Assembly: GCA_002917775.1 (NCBI GenBank)
Contig: KZ627153.1
Coordinates: 358,005 to 422,004 of the forward strand
Length of the DNA stretch: 64,000 nucleotides
Direction of reading: 5' to 3'
Origin: Glaciozyma antarctica PI12
Taxonomy: Eukaryota; Basidiomycota; Microbotryomycetes; Kriegeriales; Camptobasidiaceae
A program made the position numbers and the translations under genes. This document shows positions 43,616-52,712 of the stretch, piece after piece; position 1 is the stretch's first letter; each line of letters begins with the position of its first letter. The notes under the pieces are model-generated. The model made no database searches. It worked only from the letters and a program-made list of their open reading frames with translations, and was not told the origin of the DNA.

Positions 43616-45196
43616 ATGGTCACAAAGATCTTTGAGCCAACCACGACGAGTCGCCGTTCCCCGCGGATCCGGAGCTCACGTCTCTTGTCCTCTTCGTCGC
43701 TCGCACCTCCTCTCCCCCCGACCCCTTCAATTAGCGCTTCTCCGGCCGCCTCCATTTCCCGCAAGGCTCTCACGGCGACGGGGACGACGGTGGGGGGTAG
43801 GAGTGGGAAGCGGTGGACGACAGAGATTCAGGTCAAGGGGGACAACACTGTGGGGGCCGGGAAGCGCGGTCGGCGGAAGCGGGACAGAGGATCGCAAGAG
43901 GGGGACGAGGACGCACTTGCAGTACCAGCGATATCAGCAGCACTACGACCACCACCCGGCGTTCCCACCTTGATCCGATCCGCTTCTCCCTCCGCCACTC
44001 CCCTTCCCTCACTCCTCTCCCACCTCTCCCTCTCCCCCGCCTTTCCTCCTTCTCCAACCCCCACCACCGCTCAAGGAACCTTCTGCTTCCCGATCCCCTC
44101 CTTCAAATCGCGCCACACCTACCCGCACCTTCACCCTCTCACAACCCTGACCCATTCCGCCCCTCCATCCCTCGACAAGCGTCCTCCGACCCTCCATCCA
44201 CACCTCTTCTCCCGCACCAAGAAGCTCAAACTAGCTCACAGGTTCTACCGCTCCGAATCCCTCCTCGCCGGTCCCTCCTCCCCTTCCTCCGCCCTCTCCC
44301 TTCTCTCTCCCCCTCTCCCCTCCCTCTCCCTCCCCTCCTCTCTCTCCCCTCCTAAACCCATCTACACGCCAACTCTCCCTCGAAGACCTCCGAGTTGGTG
44401 GGCGTCCGTATCGCGTTCTGGAGGGGATGGTACGGAGAGTAGGATGGGACCTGATGAGGGATGCTGGGTTGGAGAAGGTGATGGGTGGGAGGAGAGGGTG
44501 CAATTGCGTATAGGAGATGAGGGAGGGAAGGGGAAAGGGAGGGAGGAGGTGGTGCGGAGGGGAGGGACGATGATGGCGAGGACTAGGAGCCTAAGTTCTC
44601 CGGCGGCGTTTGTGCCGAGTGTGATGGGACCGCCGTTGAAACAGCATTTGTTGGCGGTGTTGAGGATGAGGTTGAGTGAGGGAGGGGGAAGCTCGAAAGG
44701 AGGTGAAGCGGGGTTGAGGTTCAAGAAGTGCGTCTTCTCGTCCCTCGCTCTCGTCACGCGAATGCTGATCAAGGGGAGCAGGTGGGTCGTCTGGAACGCC
44801 TTCATGAAAAGAACGACTCAAGTCCCGGACGACAGCGACGACGACCTCCTCGAATGCGGGAGCTCAGAAGGCTCTGACGACCTAGAACCTCACGACGACC
44901 TCGTCGAAGAAGAGCAACTCGAGCACTCGACTCTCTTCTCCGGCTCCATCCTTCCCACTCCCACCGACTCCTCCCACCTACTACCCATTCCCACCGACTC
45001 CTTTACCGACTCAGACGACAGCAAGATGGACCTCGACCCTCGTCCTGCCTCCCCTGGTGCACTTCCAGCGGTGGCGACGGGACCGCCGATGGGGAGACCC
45101 AAGTTGAGGAGAGCGCATAGTGTGCCGATTGTTAGGGGTGGGAGTGGGTTTGGGAGGGAGGAGGAGGGGGGGAAGGGGGTGGCTTGTGAGGCGTAA
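43616..45196 (+). CDS. Disordered orphan protein (about 508-526 aa)
   Basis: An open frame of 527 codons from ATG 43616. A 54-nt intron that leaves the frame unchanged (GTGCGT...GGGGAGCAG, about 44729-44782) is likely, giving 508 aa. N-part Ser/Pro-rich with basic RRSPRIRSSR and KRGRRKRDRG (nuclear-type). The middle holds the only ordered-looking block, FCFPIPSFKSRHTYPHLHPL to TKKLKLAHRFYRSESL. The C-part is strongly acidic (DDSDDDLLECGSSEGSDD) and ends with RRAHSVPIVRGG, a phosphosite-like motif resembling an AGC-kinase/14-3-3 site. I do not recognise a family. The third-position composition is like the neighbours, so it is probably a real gene. Confidence 0.6.
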   Translation: MVTKIFEPTTTSRRSPRIRSSRLLSSSSLAPPLPPTPSISASPAASISRKALTATGTTVGGRSGKRWTTEIQVKGDNTVGAGKRGRRKRDRGSQEGDEDALAVPAISAALRPPPGVPTLIRSASPSATPLPSLLSHLSLSPAFPPSPTPTTAQGTFCFPIPSFKSRHTYPHLHPLTTLTHSAPPSLDKRPPTLHPHLFSRTKKLKLAHRFYRSESLLAGPSSPSSALSLLSPPLPSLSLPSSLSPPKPIYTPTLPRRPPSWWASVSRSGGDGTESRMGPDEGCWVGEGDGWEERVQLRIGDEGGKGKGREEVVRRGGTMMARTRSLSSPAAFVPSVMGPPLKQHLLAVLRMRLSEGGGSSKGGEAGLRFKKCVFSSLALVTRMLIKGSRWVVWNAFMKRTTQVPDDSDDDLLECGSSEGSDDLEPHDDLVEEEQLEHSTLFSGSILPTPTDSSHLLPIPTDSFTDSDDSKMDLDPRPASPGALPAVATGPPMGRPKLRRAHSVPIVRGGSGFGREEEGGKGVACEA

Positions 45197-45469
45197 ATCG
45201 TTGTTCGAGGGAGAGAGGAGAGATTGTTGGGGCTTGTTTTTTTTGGGTCGGGGTGTTGTTAGGATTGAATTGGAACAGACGATGTGCTGCAGAGATCTTG
45301 GCGGAGTCCTGTTCAGTCTCTGAGGAAACTCCTTCAGAGAAAGAGAGGAAGAAGCGCTCGGTCAGCGAGATCGAGAAAGGCGCCCCAAATTTCGAGCCGC
45401 GAACCACCCCGCTGCCCTCCCTCTCTCTCCCGCCCTGGGTCTCTCCTGCAGCAAGTTCGATCTATCTAA

Positions 45470-46157
45470 ATGGCTGTACGTTCTCATCCAGCCCAGCAAG
45501 CTTTTCTTAGCTGACCCTCTCTCTCCTCAGTCTGGATTCGGCTACACAGGCGGACGGTCGCGGTGCTTCCCCTTCTGGCAAGGTACGTTCCCCTCTCTCT
45601 CGGCTGTACGAGCGCAGGATCGCATGAGGGTCAGAGTAGGAGGATGGGTAGGAAGAGACACGGGGAGAAGGAGGGGTTGGCGAGGGGGACAGCATCGGCA
45701 TCGGGTGGAGAGGGAACGAGAGCTGACCTTGCCCTCCCTCCGTGTTGCGCGCAGACTTCCAGCAATGCTACGCTGGAGCCGATACGCCTGAAGAGTGCAC
45801 TCTGCAAAAAGAGGATTACCTCGAGTGCCTTCACCACACCAAGGAGGTACGCTCGTCTCCCCCTCCTCCTCAGCAACAGCGCTAACCCCGCTCTCCCTCC
45901 CTCCTCCACCCCACTACGAACGCACGCAGGTCTCCCGAGCACTTCGAATCAAATCTCAGTACCTCTCCAAGACGGCAGGCGACCTAGAGACGAAACGGCA
46001 GCAAGCAGAGCAGGATGCCGATTCGGGGATTCTCGGCCTGGGGCTCCTGAGGCAGGAAGCGGAGAAGAGGCAGGAGGAGGTGCATGTCGTGGTTGTCGTC
46101 AAGGAGGAGACGGCGGGGATGGGAGCGGATAAGGCGGAGAAGGAGAGGCTCGTGTAG
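45470..46157 (+). CDS. Complex I twin-CX9C subunit, NDUFS5-like
   Basis: Accessory subunit of NADH:ubiquinone oxidoreductase on the intermembrane-space side. The first exon is only six bases (ATGGCT, 45470-45475), followed by a 55-nt intron, then SGFGYTGGRSRCFPFWQ. Two CX9C pairs are visible, CFPFWQDFQQC and CTLQKEDYLEC, the Mia40 import and disulfide motif, in the spacing of NDUFS5 (PFFD). HHTKEVSRALRIKSQYL follows. The C-terminal extension (about 60 aa, EAEKRQEEVHVVVVVKEE) is longer than in animals. Stop TAG 46155-46157. Presence of this subunit implies a full complex I, as expected for a basidiomycete yeast. Confidence 0.85.
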
Positions 46158-46827
46158 GGAGTTTGAAACGCCGGTGGTGTGTTCTGGGATCCGCTGGGGG
46201 CTGCGAGACATGCGAAGGTGGACTGGGGGAGAGGAGTGCGGGCTGTTGCGAGGGAGGGGGTCGCTGGGAGGGCCTGTTGTTGTCGACCTGGTGCTCGTGC
46301 TGCTTCGAGTTAAGAGTTCGAGCTGCTCTCTCGCTCTCCCGCAACGCTGGAAGAACTGCAGGACAGCGCGTCTCCCTAAATAGTCCAAATGTGTCGATCC
46401 TGGGCGTCGTAGCCCCGGTACACCTGTACGTAAACTCGAGCCGACGCCGACCCATCTCGGATCCTGAGCAGTCCTGAGCTCCTGAGCCCGGCAGCGAGAG
46501 ACCTCGTCCGATCCGATCGCCCGCCTGTTCCTCTCACTCAGCTGCCCCACCTTGTACACTGTGGCAGGATCCCGGTAGCGGAACTCAGCTCGCTAGCTCG
46601 CTACTTCGAGCGCCCTAACCTCGCTAAACGAGCGACAAAAGGACGCGACCGAGTCTTTCAGCTTCATCTCCTCGACCCTCCTCAACCACTCCAACACAGC
46701 ACCACCAGGCGCCGTAGCCACCCTCTCCTACTCCTCCCACCCGTCCATCTTCGCGCACAGGAACCACAGCCGCCCCCGCTAAGCGACTAAGAACAAGCTC
46801 CTCTCGGCTTCCGACCACCTCTCCTCC
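46158..46827. other. Intergenic, 670 nt
   Basis: Downstream of the NDUFS5-like gene. Contains tandem-like GCTCGCTAGCTCGCTA at about 46590 and a C/T-rich end. No supported gene. Confidence 0.45.
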
Positions 46828-47388
46828 ATGTCCACCCCCCTCCCCTCCCCCTCCCCTCGCTACGGAACCGACAGCGCCGACCCCAGTAACCCCCGCTCAG
46901 CAACCCCTACCGCTCCAGGAGGGTTTGACGCCCCGCCAGGAGGGTTCGACGCCCCGACGCCAACGGAGCACAGGCCAACCTCCCTCCCTCCTCCTTCTCC
47001 AACTCGGCACGCTCGCACTCCTTCGAACCCCTCAGCAGGGAATAATTCCCTCCTCTCCTTCCTCCCATCATTCTCCCTCCCCTCCCTTTCCCTCCCATCT
47101 TTCTCGCTCGCGGGGTTGGTGCCGGGGACGTTTACTGTTATGGGTGGGGAGAATGAGGAGGGGATGAAATTGGGAAGGTCGGGGAGCGCGAGATTGGGAG
47201 GAGGGAGGAGGAGGGAGAGGGGGGGAGAGGGGGAGGAGAGGTGGAGTATGGATTTGAGGATTGAGGAAGGTCAGTTTGCGCGTTGTGGTTGGTGGTGGTA
47301 TTTGTTGATGGGCGTTTGGGACGGGAGGGGGAGGGGGAGAGGAGAGGTGGTGGGAGGTACGGAGGGGGGGGGAGGTGGGAGATGGTGA
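46828..47388 (+). CDS. Doubtful low-complexity ORF (186 codons)
   Basis: ATG-to-TGA frame with Pro/Ser-rich N-half and Gly/Arg-rich C-half. GGFDAP occurs twice in tandem, and there is a Leu/Pro/Ser run (SLPSLSLPSFSLAG). A short hydrophobic patch CGWWWYLLMGVW near the end may be out of frame if an intron starts at GAAGGTCAG (about 47267). No family. Could be a real orphan or chance. Confidence 0.25.
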   Translation: MSTPLPSPSPRYGTDSADPSNPRSATPTAPGGFDAPPGGFDAPTPTEHRPTSLPPPSPTRHARTPSNPSAGNNSLLSFLPSFSLPSLSLPSFSLAGLVPGTFTVMGGENEEGMKLGRSGSARLGGGRRRERGGEGEERWSMDLRIEEGQFARCGWWWYLLMGVWDGRGRGRGEVVGGTEGGGGGRW

Positions 47389-47877
47389 CGGAGATAAGGT
47401 GGTGAGAGGAGGGACGGGGAGGGACGTCCTGCTGTGCGAGGGAGGGGAGGACTGGAAAGCCTGGGAGGGACTCTCAATCGGAGGTGCTGGTAGTTTGTGG
47501 GACACGAGGAAGTGAGGGAGGACGCGCAACGACTTCCGCGGACTTTCTCTCTTCGCCGCTTTCTCCATGGACTCCCTCGAATTTCCGGATTCGTGCCTCG
47601 TTACGCGTCAAGGTGGCGGAGGAGCTGGACTGTATCAACTACGAAGGAGGGAGAGGCCACTTGAGTGGCTTTCTGCCTTCTTTCGTGCTCGATTCGTCTG
47701 CTGGACCCTTGCCTCTGCACAGGCAGCAAGTGACGCGCGGGGTAAACCCCCCGTCGAAACTTGGACCTTCTGAAACGTACCAAAAGGACAGAAGCAAGTT
47801 GGTTCTACCCCACTGGATCTGCCTTGCTTTGCGTCGTCTCTCCAGCGCAGGTCCTGCCTGGACTCCAACCTCTCGAG
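47389..47877. other. Intergenic, 489 nt, promoter of WD gene
   Basis: No supported ORF. Likely 5' leader of the WD-repeat gene; in-frame codons precede its ATG from 47761 but lack similarity. Confidence 0.4.
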
Positions 47878-50800
47878 ATGTTTACCATGCAGCGTACTCA
47901 CCATTTCTCTCCCACCCGCCCCCCTTCCCCCACCTTCCGAACCCTCGCCGAACCGATCGTCGACTACATCGCCGCTCTCCTCACCTCTCCCCCTCTATTC
48001 GTCAATTTTCCTTTCTCCCTCCCCATCCTCCCCCCGCCCCCACCACCACATTCATTCACTTGACTCGCACACCNNNNNNNNNNNNNNNNNNNNNNNNNNN
48101 NNNNNNNNNNNNNNNNNNNNNNCCGAACCCTCGCCGAACCGATCGTCGACTACATCGCCGCTCTCCTCCCGCCTCCACCTCTCCCCGTCAATCGCACGCG
48201 TTCCATCTCTCCCTCCCCATCCACCCGCCGCGCCAACACCTACAATCCTCCTCCCATCGACTTGACTCGCACACCACCTCCTCGATCATCGACTACACCG
48301 CTCCCCTGCCCCACCCTCGCAGCCACCGCCAACGGAGAAGTCTACGACGACATCTCCTCCCCTATCCTAGTCAGCGACTCTCCAGCCATCTCCACCTCCC
48401 CAGCCTTCCCCTCCCTCCAACGTACCCCCAGCTCAGCCTTCCTCCACGCCTCCCAATCCGGTCGCGTCAACCCTCTTACCCTCCAAGCCCTGGCGCGTAG
48501 TGGGAGCGAGACGGAGGCGCTCAAGGTCGTTCGAGAACGCGAGGAAAGGGATCGGAGATGGAGGGAGGAGAATGCCCAGATTGCAGGAGGGGGGAATGGT
48601 CGTGTCTCGCACTTGCACAGACCTTCGTGGTCGGCGACGGGGTCATTGATGGGGAGGTCGGATTCGAGCGCGGGGTTGAGCAAGGAGAGGGATGGATCGA
48701 ATGGGACGGAGAGGCAGGGGTCGAATAGGACGGTCGGGCCTGGGACGACGGAAGCGGGGTATGGGAGCCAGAGGGAGGAGGATCAGTTCGAATCGTTTGG
48801 ACTCGCGAGGACGCCTTCGCTCAAGGGCAAATCGCGCGAGTTACTTTCGGCCCTCGAGCAGTCTTCGTCGGTCCGTTCGACGCTTTCGGTCGAGGGGGCG
48901 AGGGCGAAGAAGAGGTCGTTCTTTCATAAGCTGGGAGGGAGACCGAGGACGCCGTCCGGGGTGTCGGAGACGGTGGGGACGAGGAACGTGACGGGAGGGA
49001 CGACGGCGACGTCGGCTGGACTTCCGGAGGTCGTGGTGGAGAAGACGAGGGTCGACAAGGGCAAGGAGAAGGAGAAGATTCGTTACATCAAGGTGAGCCT
49101 CTCGTTTTCGCTTCTCTCACGACGTGCGCAGAGCTGATTTCGACGGCAGGTCAAGACGAAGAACAAGTCGGCAAAGGATTTTGGCAAGCTCTTCCTCGCG
49201 CAAGAACTCTTCATTCCCTCTCCCACTCCCAGCGGCAGTACCGCCCTACCTGCAACTCCTACCGACTCGGCGTCTACCCACTCTGGACGCTCGGGACCGA
49301 CACCGGACGACGCTTCGCAGAACTCGCTCGGTACCGAGGATCCTCAAGCGCAGCCGACGGGACGCAAGAAGAACGCCGTCTGGAGCACCAAGTTTTCCAA
49401 CGACGGCAAGTACCTCGCGGTCGGCGGCAAGGACGGAGTTGTACGAGGTACGTTCTCCTGCCGTTCAAGCTGATGCGCTCGCTGACCCCGATCTCGCAGT
49501 CTGGGAAGTCCTCTCCTCGCCCGAAGATCGTCACGCAGCCATGTTTCCAGATCCTGTCGACTCGCCCTCGCCTTCTCGCGAAACGTCCGCCTCGACCCCC
49601 GTCTCTGCGTCGGGGAAGCAGAGCGAATCGAGCAAGAAGAAGTCGACTCCTCGTGTTCCTGTAGCTTCGATGCCAGTCTTTGTGACGAAGCCGCTGCACG
49701 AGTTTCGGGGGCACGAGGCGGACGTGCTTGATCTTAGCTGGAGCAAGGTGCGCATTTCGTATGCAGTTGAGGTCGAGCTCGAGCTGATTGGGACGCCGTG
49801 CAGAACGACTTTCTGCTTTCGTCGTCGATGGACAAGACGGTTCGGCTTTGGCACGTCTCGCGTCCCGAGTGCCTTTGCGCTTTCCAGGTGCGCTCCTTCG
49901 CTCAGCTCTGCGGATTCGTGCTGACGATCCGCTCGTCTGCAGCATCTTGATTTCGTCACGTCGATCGCATTCCACCCCAAGGACGACCGCTTCTTCCTCT
50001 CGGGTTCGCTCGACTGCAAGCTGAGGCTGTGGAATGTGAGTCGTCTCGTCTCTCTTTGGAAACTCGCACTCATCAGCCGTTTGATCGCGCAGATTCCGGA
50101 GAAGCGAGTGCATGTGCTTCTTTTCGAGTCGTTTCGCTTTCGTCGATGCTGAGACCTTAGTGCGCAGGTTTGGACTGAACTTCCCGAGCTCATCACGAGT
50201 GTTGCGTTTACGAGTGACGGCAAACTAGCCATCGCCGGAAGCTTTGTAGGCGTCTGCGTGAGTCGTCCCGCTACGAATTCCGAGCCGAACTCACTCCCGC
50301 GCCGCAGATGCTGTTCGAAGTCGAGACCTTCCGCTACCACTCGCAGTTCTCCGCCAAAAGCAGCAGAGGGAAGAACTCGAAAGGTCGCAAGATCACGTCG
50401 ATGGTGCCGTTCCCGCTGCCGTCGAGCTCGGGCGAACGCCTCCTCATCACGTCGAACGACTCTCGCATTCGATTGTACCATACGTCGGATAAGATGGTCG
50501 AGACCAAGTATGCAGGACACGAGAATACTTCGTGAGTGCTGCTCCTTCATGTTTCGAACTCGTCGCTGACGTTACGAGTTCGGCAGGTCACAAATCCGAG
50601 CGTCGTTCTCGGACGATGGTCGCTTCATCATCTCTGGAAGTGAGGACCGCCACGTCTACAGTGCGTTCTTCCTTCGCAACGGCGGAGCCCGTGCTGATCT
50701 CTCTCGTCGTCAGTCTGGGACTCGGGGCTGCTGCCAAAGGACGGTGGAGGGTGGTCCTTTCTCAAGAAGAAGGACAGAACAGGCTTCGAGAGCTTCTCCA

Positions 50801-51198
50801 GTACGTTATTCCTCACTTCAAGGAACAAGCTTTCCTAACCTCCTCGCCGTCCAGTGTCAGCAAACATCATCACCTGCGCCAGCTTCGCCCCCAGCGAAAC
50901 CCGCATCGCCCTCTCCCAATCCGCCGACCCCGTCTTCTCCAACGGCCACACGCACCTCGCCCCTCTCCGAGCGACCATGTCAGGCGCCTCCCTCGGCGCC
51001 TTCCCCTCTACCGCCTCTCGTCTCATGGCCGTCGCTTCGTCCGATTCGGGCATGCCGTCCGCGGCGGAGGATGCGATCGTTGTTGTGGCGGATGATACGA
51101 CGGGGGTCATTTCGGTGTTTAGGAATAGTGCGGTGGCGAAGGAGGATGGGGCGGCGAGGAAGGCCAGGAGGGCGAGTAGGGCGCCGAGTGAGGCGTGA
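47878..51198 (+). CDS. WDR44/Dgr2-like WD-repeat protein, interrupted by an assembly gap
   Basis: The likely start is ATG 47878 or 47887 ([15 protein letters not shown]), followed by [14 protein letters not shown], which recurs right of the N gap at 48123 and then continues open through [10 protein letters not shown] into the body. An N-terminal disordered region ([21 protein letters not shown]) precedes [20 protein letters not shown]. The WD40 repeats follow: [102 protein letters not shown] and a last blade [13 protein letters not shown]. The pattern matches human WDR44 (Rab11 effector) and yeast Dgr2. Stop TGA 51196-51198. About nine introns. Residues encoded around 47983-48122 are unreliable because of the gap. 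Confidence 0.8.
48074..48122. other. Assembly gap (49 N) flanked by a diverged duplicate
   Basis: Forty-nine N. The 46 bases beginning CCGAACCCTCGCCGAACCG at 47937 are repeated exactly at 48123. Both flanks then share shorter blocks (TCTCCCTCCCCATCC, CTTGACTCGCACACC). The left copy reads out of frame after the shared block; the right copy is open. This fits a mis-joined allele or poor read end more than a true repeat. Confidence 0.85.
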
Positions 51199-51535
51199 GG
51201 TCGTAGAGTGGGATAGGCGGATAGGTCTTTTTCGTACAGCATGCGGTGTCCAATCAATCTTTGGGAAGTAGTCTCGTCGCCGTTCGTTCCCGTGAGAACA
51301 GCGAGACGCTCCAGTGGAATCTCAACGCGCAAACCCGCGTCTCCCGCTTCGAGATGAGATTCATTCGTCCTCAGGAGATTGCGAGTGCCTTACCGTAGTT
51401 GACAGTTCGCGAAGCAGGAGGAAAGAAGTGCCGCTGCTATCCTTCGCAAGCGAGCAGCAGCATTTCAGAAACCGAGCGAGCGAGCGAGCGACGACCGAGA
51501 GCAAACCGCGTTGAATAGCACAAACACCGCCTAAC
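51199..51535. other. Convergent 3' region, 337 nt
   Basis: Between the ends of the WD gene (+) and SARAF (-). A (GAGC)n-like run CGAGCGAGCGAGCGA at 51476-51490. No ORF. Confidence 0.5.
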
Positions 51536-52512
51536 CTAGCGGTTCCTCGTCCCTCCAAATCCAGTACTAGGCCTCATAGCCCCACTCCCTCCCCCTCCTC
51601 CGCCCCTCCCCCAGCTCCCACTCCCCCCAACTCCGCGATCCTCATCATCCCTAACTCCCCACCCCGTATTCCTCCTCTGAGCACCCCGCTGATCACCCCT
51701 CAACATTGAAGCCCCTTGGAGCGCTGCTGCACCCGCTGCCATGCCTGTCCAGAAGCCTGGAGTCCAGGCTTCTCCTTGCGTCTTTGAGTAGGGTGGCGGA
51801 GGACCTCCACCGAATCCGGGTCCACCGCCTCCGCCTCCGCCTCCGCCTCCGCCTCCTCCGCCACCCCAGCCGCGGAAGAAGTTGCCGAAAGTGCGGGGGA
51901 GGGCGCGGTAGGTCGCGAGAGGGATGGTGAGGAGGCGGTAGGCGAGGTAGAGGAAGAGGGCGAGGGGGATTAGGTTCGAGAGGTCTGGAAGCGGGGTTAG
52001 TGAGCGCGAGAGGAGAGCAGAGAGGACGTACTGAAGGGGGATGAGGAGGAAGCAGAGAGGTAGGGCGAGGACTCGAAGGAGGAGGAGGAGCGGACGAGGT
52101 TGTAGGTCAGGCCGCAGCTGCCTTTGAGGATGTAAGGGTCGTCCGACGAATCTGCCCGCATCCATTAGCTCCTAACCCTTCCTCCGCACAATGAAGCAAC
52201 TCACCCCATCCCTCACAACCAACCTCAACACTCCCGAACCGAAACTGACTCGGCAACTCCGCTTCACATTTCCACTCGAGCCCATTCGCGCCGTCCGACC
52301 CTACTGGCACGCACTGCACGACCTCAGGCTGGAAGGAGCGGCAAGCCTTTCCTATGCAGGAGAGTTGAGGGACGGGAGAGGTACGACGGGAAGTGGTGGC
52401 GCGATCGGAATGGAGAGTGAGCGCGGTGAGAGAGCTCACTGGGACGGCGTTAGTACTGCCTGCTGTCTGAGGTGGGAGGGAGCTTACTGGGGATACGCTG
52501 AGAACGAGTCAT
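51536..52512 (-). CDS. SARAF (TMEM66) homologue
   Basis: In animals SARAF is an ER membrane protein that damps store-operated calcium entry. Minus-strand exons give SSLTALTLHSDRATTSRR, VPQLSCIGKACRSFQPEVVQC, LEWKCEAELPSQFRFGSVEV and SSDDPYILKGSCGLTYNL, matching the luminal Cys-rich SARAF domain almost block for block. A membrane-type segment LIPLALFLYLAYRLLTIPL comes next, then a Gly-rich cytosolic tail with a run of about 15 Gly, GPGFGGGPPPPY and TPGFWTGMAAGAAALQG. Stop TAG 51536-51538. The ATG at 52510-52512 gives only MTRSQRIP before the domain, so the signal peptide expected for the family is not found. A further upstream exon or a different start is likely. Confidence 0.8.
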
Positions 52513-52712
52513 CTTGCAGGCGGACGACGTGGTGGGAGGAAGAGAGGCTGACGTGTCTTCGAGATTGACTTCGAGGCCGCGCGCAGCGCGTCCTCTCGCG
52601 ACGACGACGACTCAATTTATCTGCATGGAAAGCCGTGCCCTTCGATACTCGTACGCTCGAGATAGACAGTGAATAAGACGTGCGGCTCCTTTACACTACA
52701 TCAAAATCCCAT

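Noticed and set aside
47484-48500. 338-codon plus-strand frame running across the N gap
   Set aside because: It translates N as unknown residues and is in a different frame from the WD gene; an artefact of the gap.
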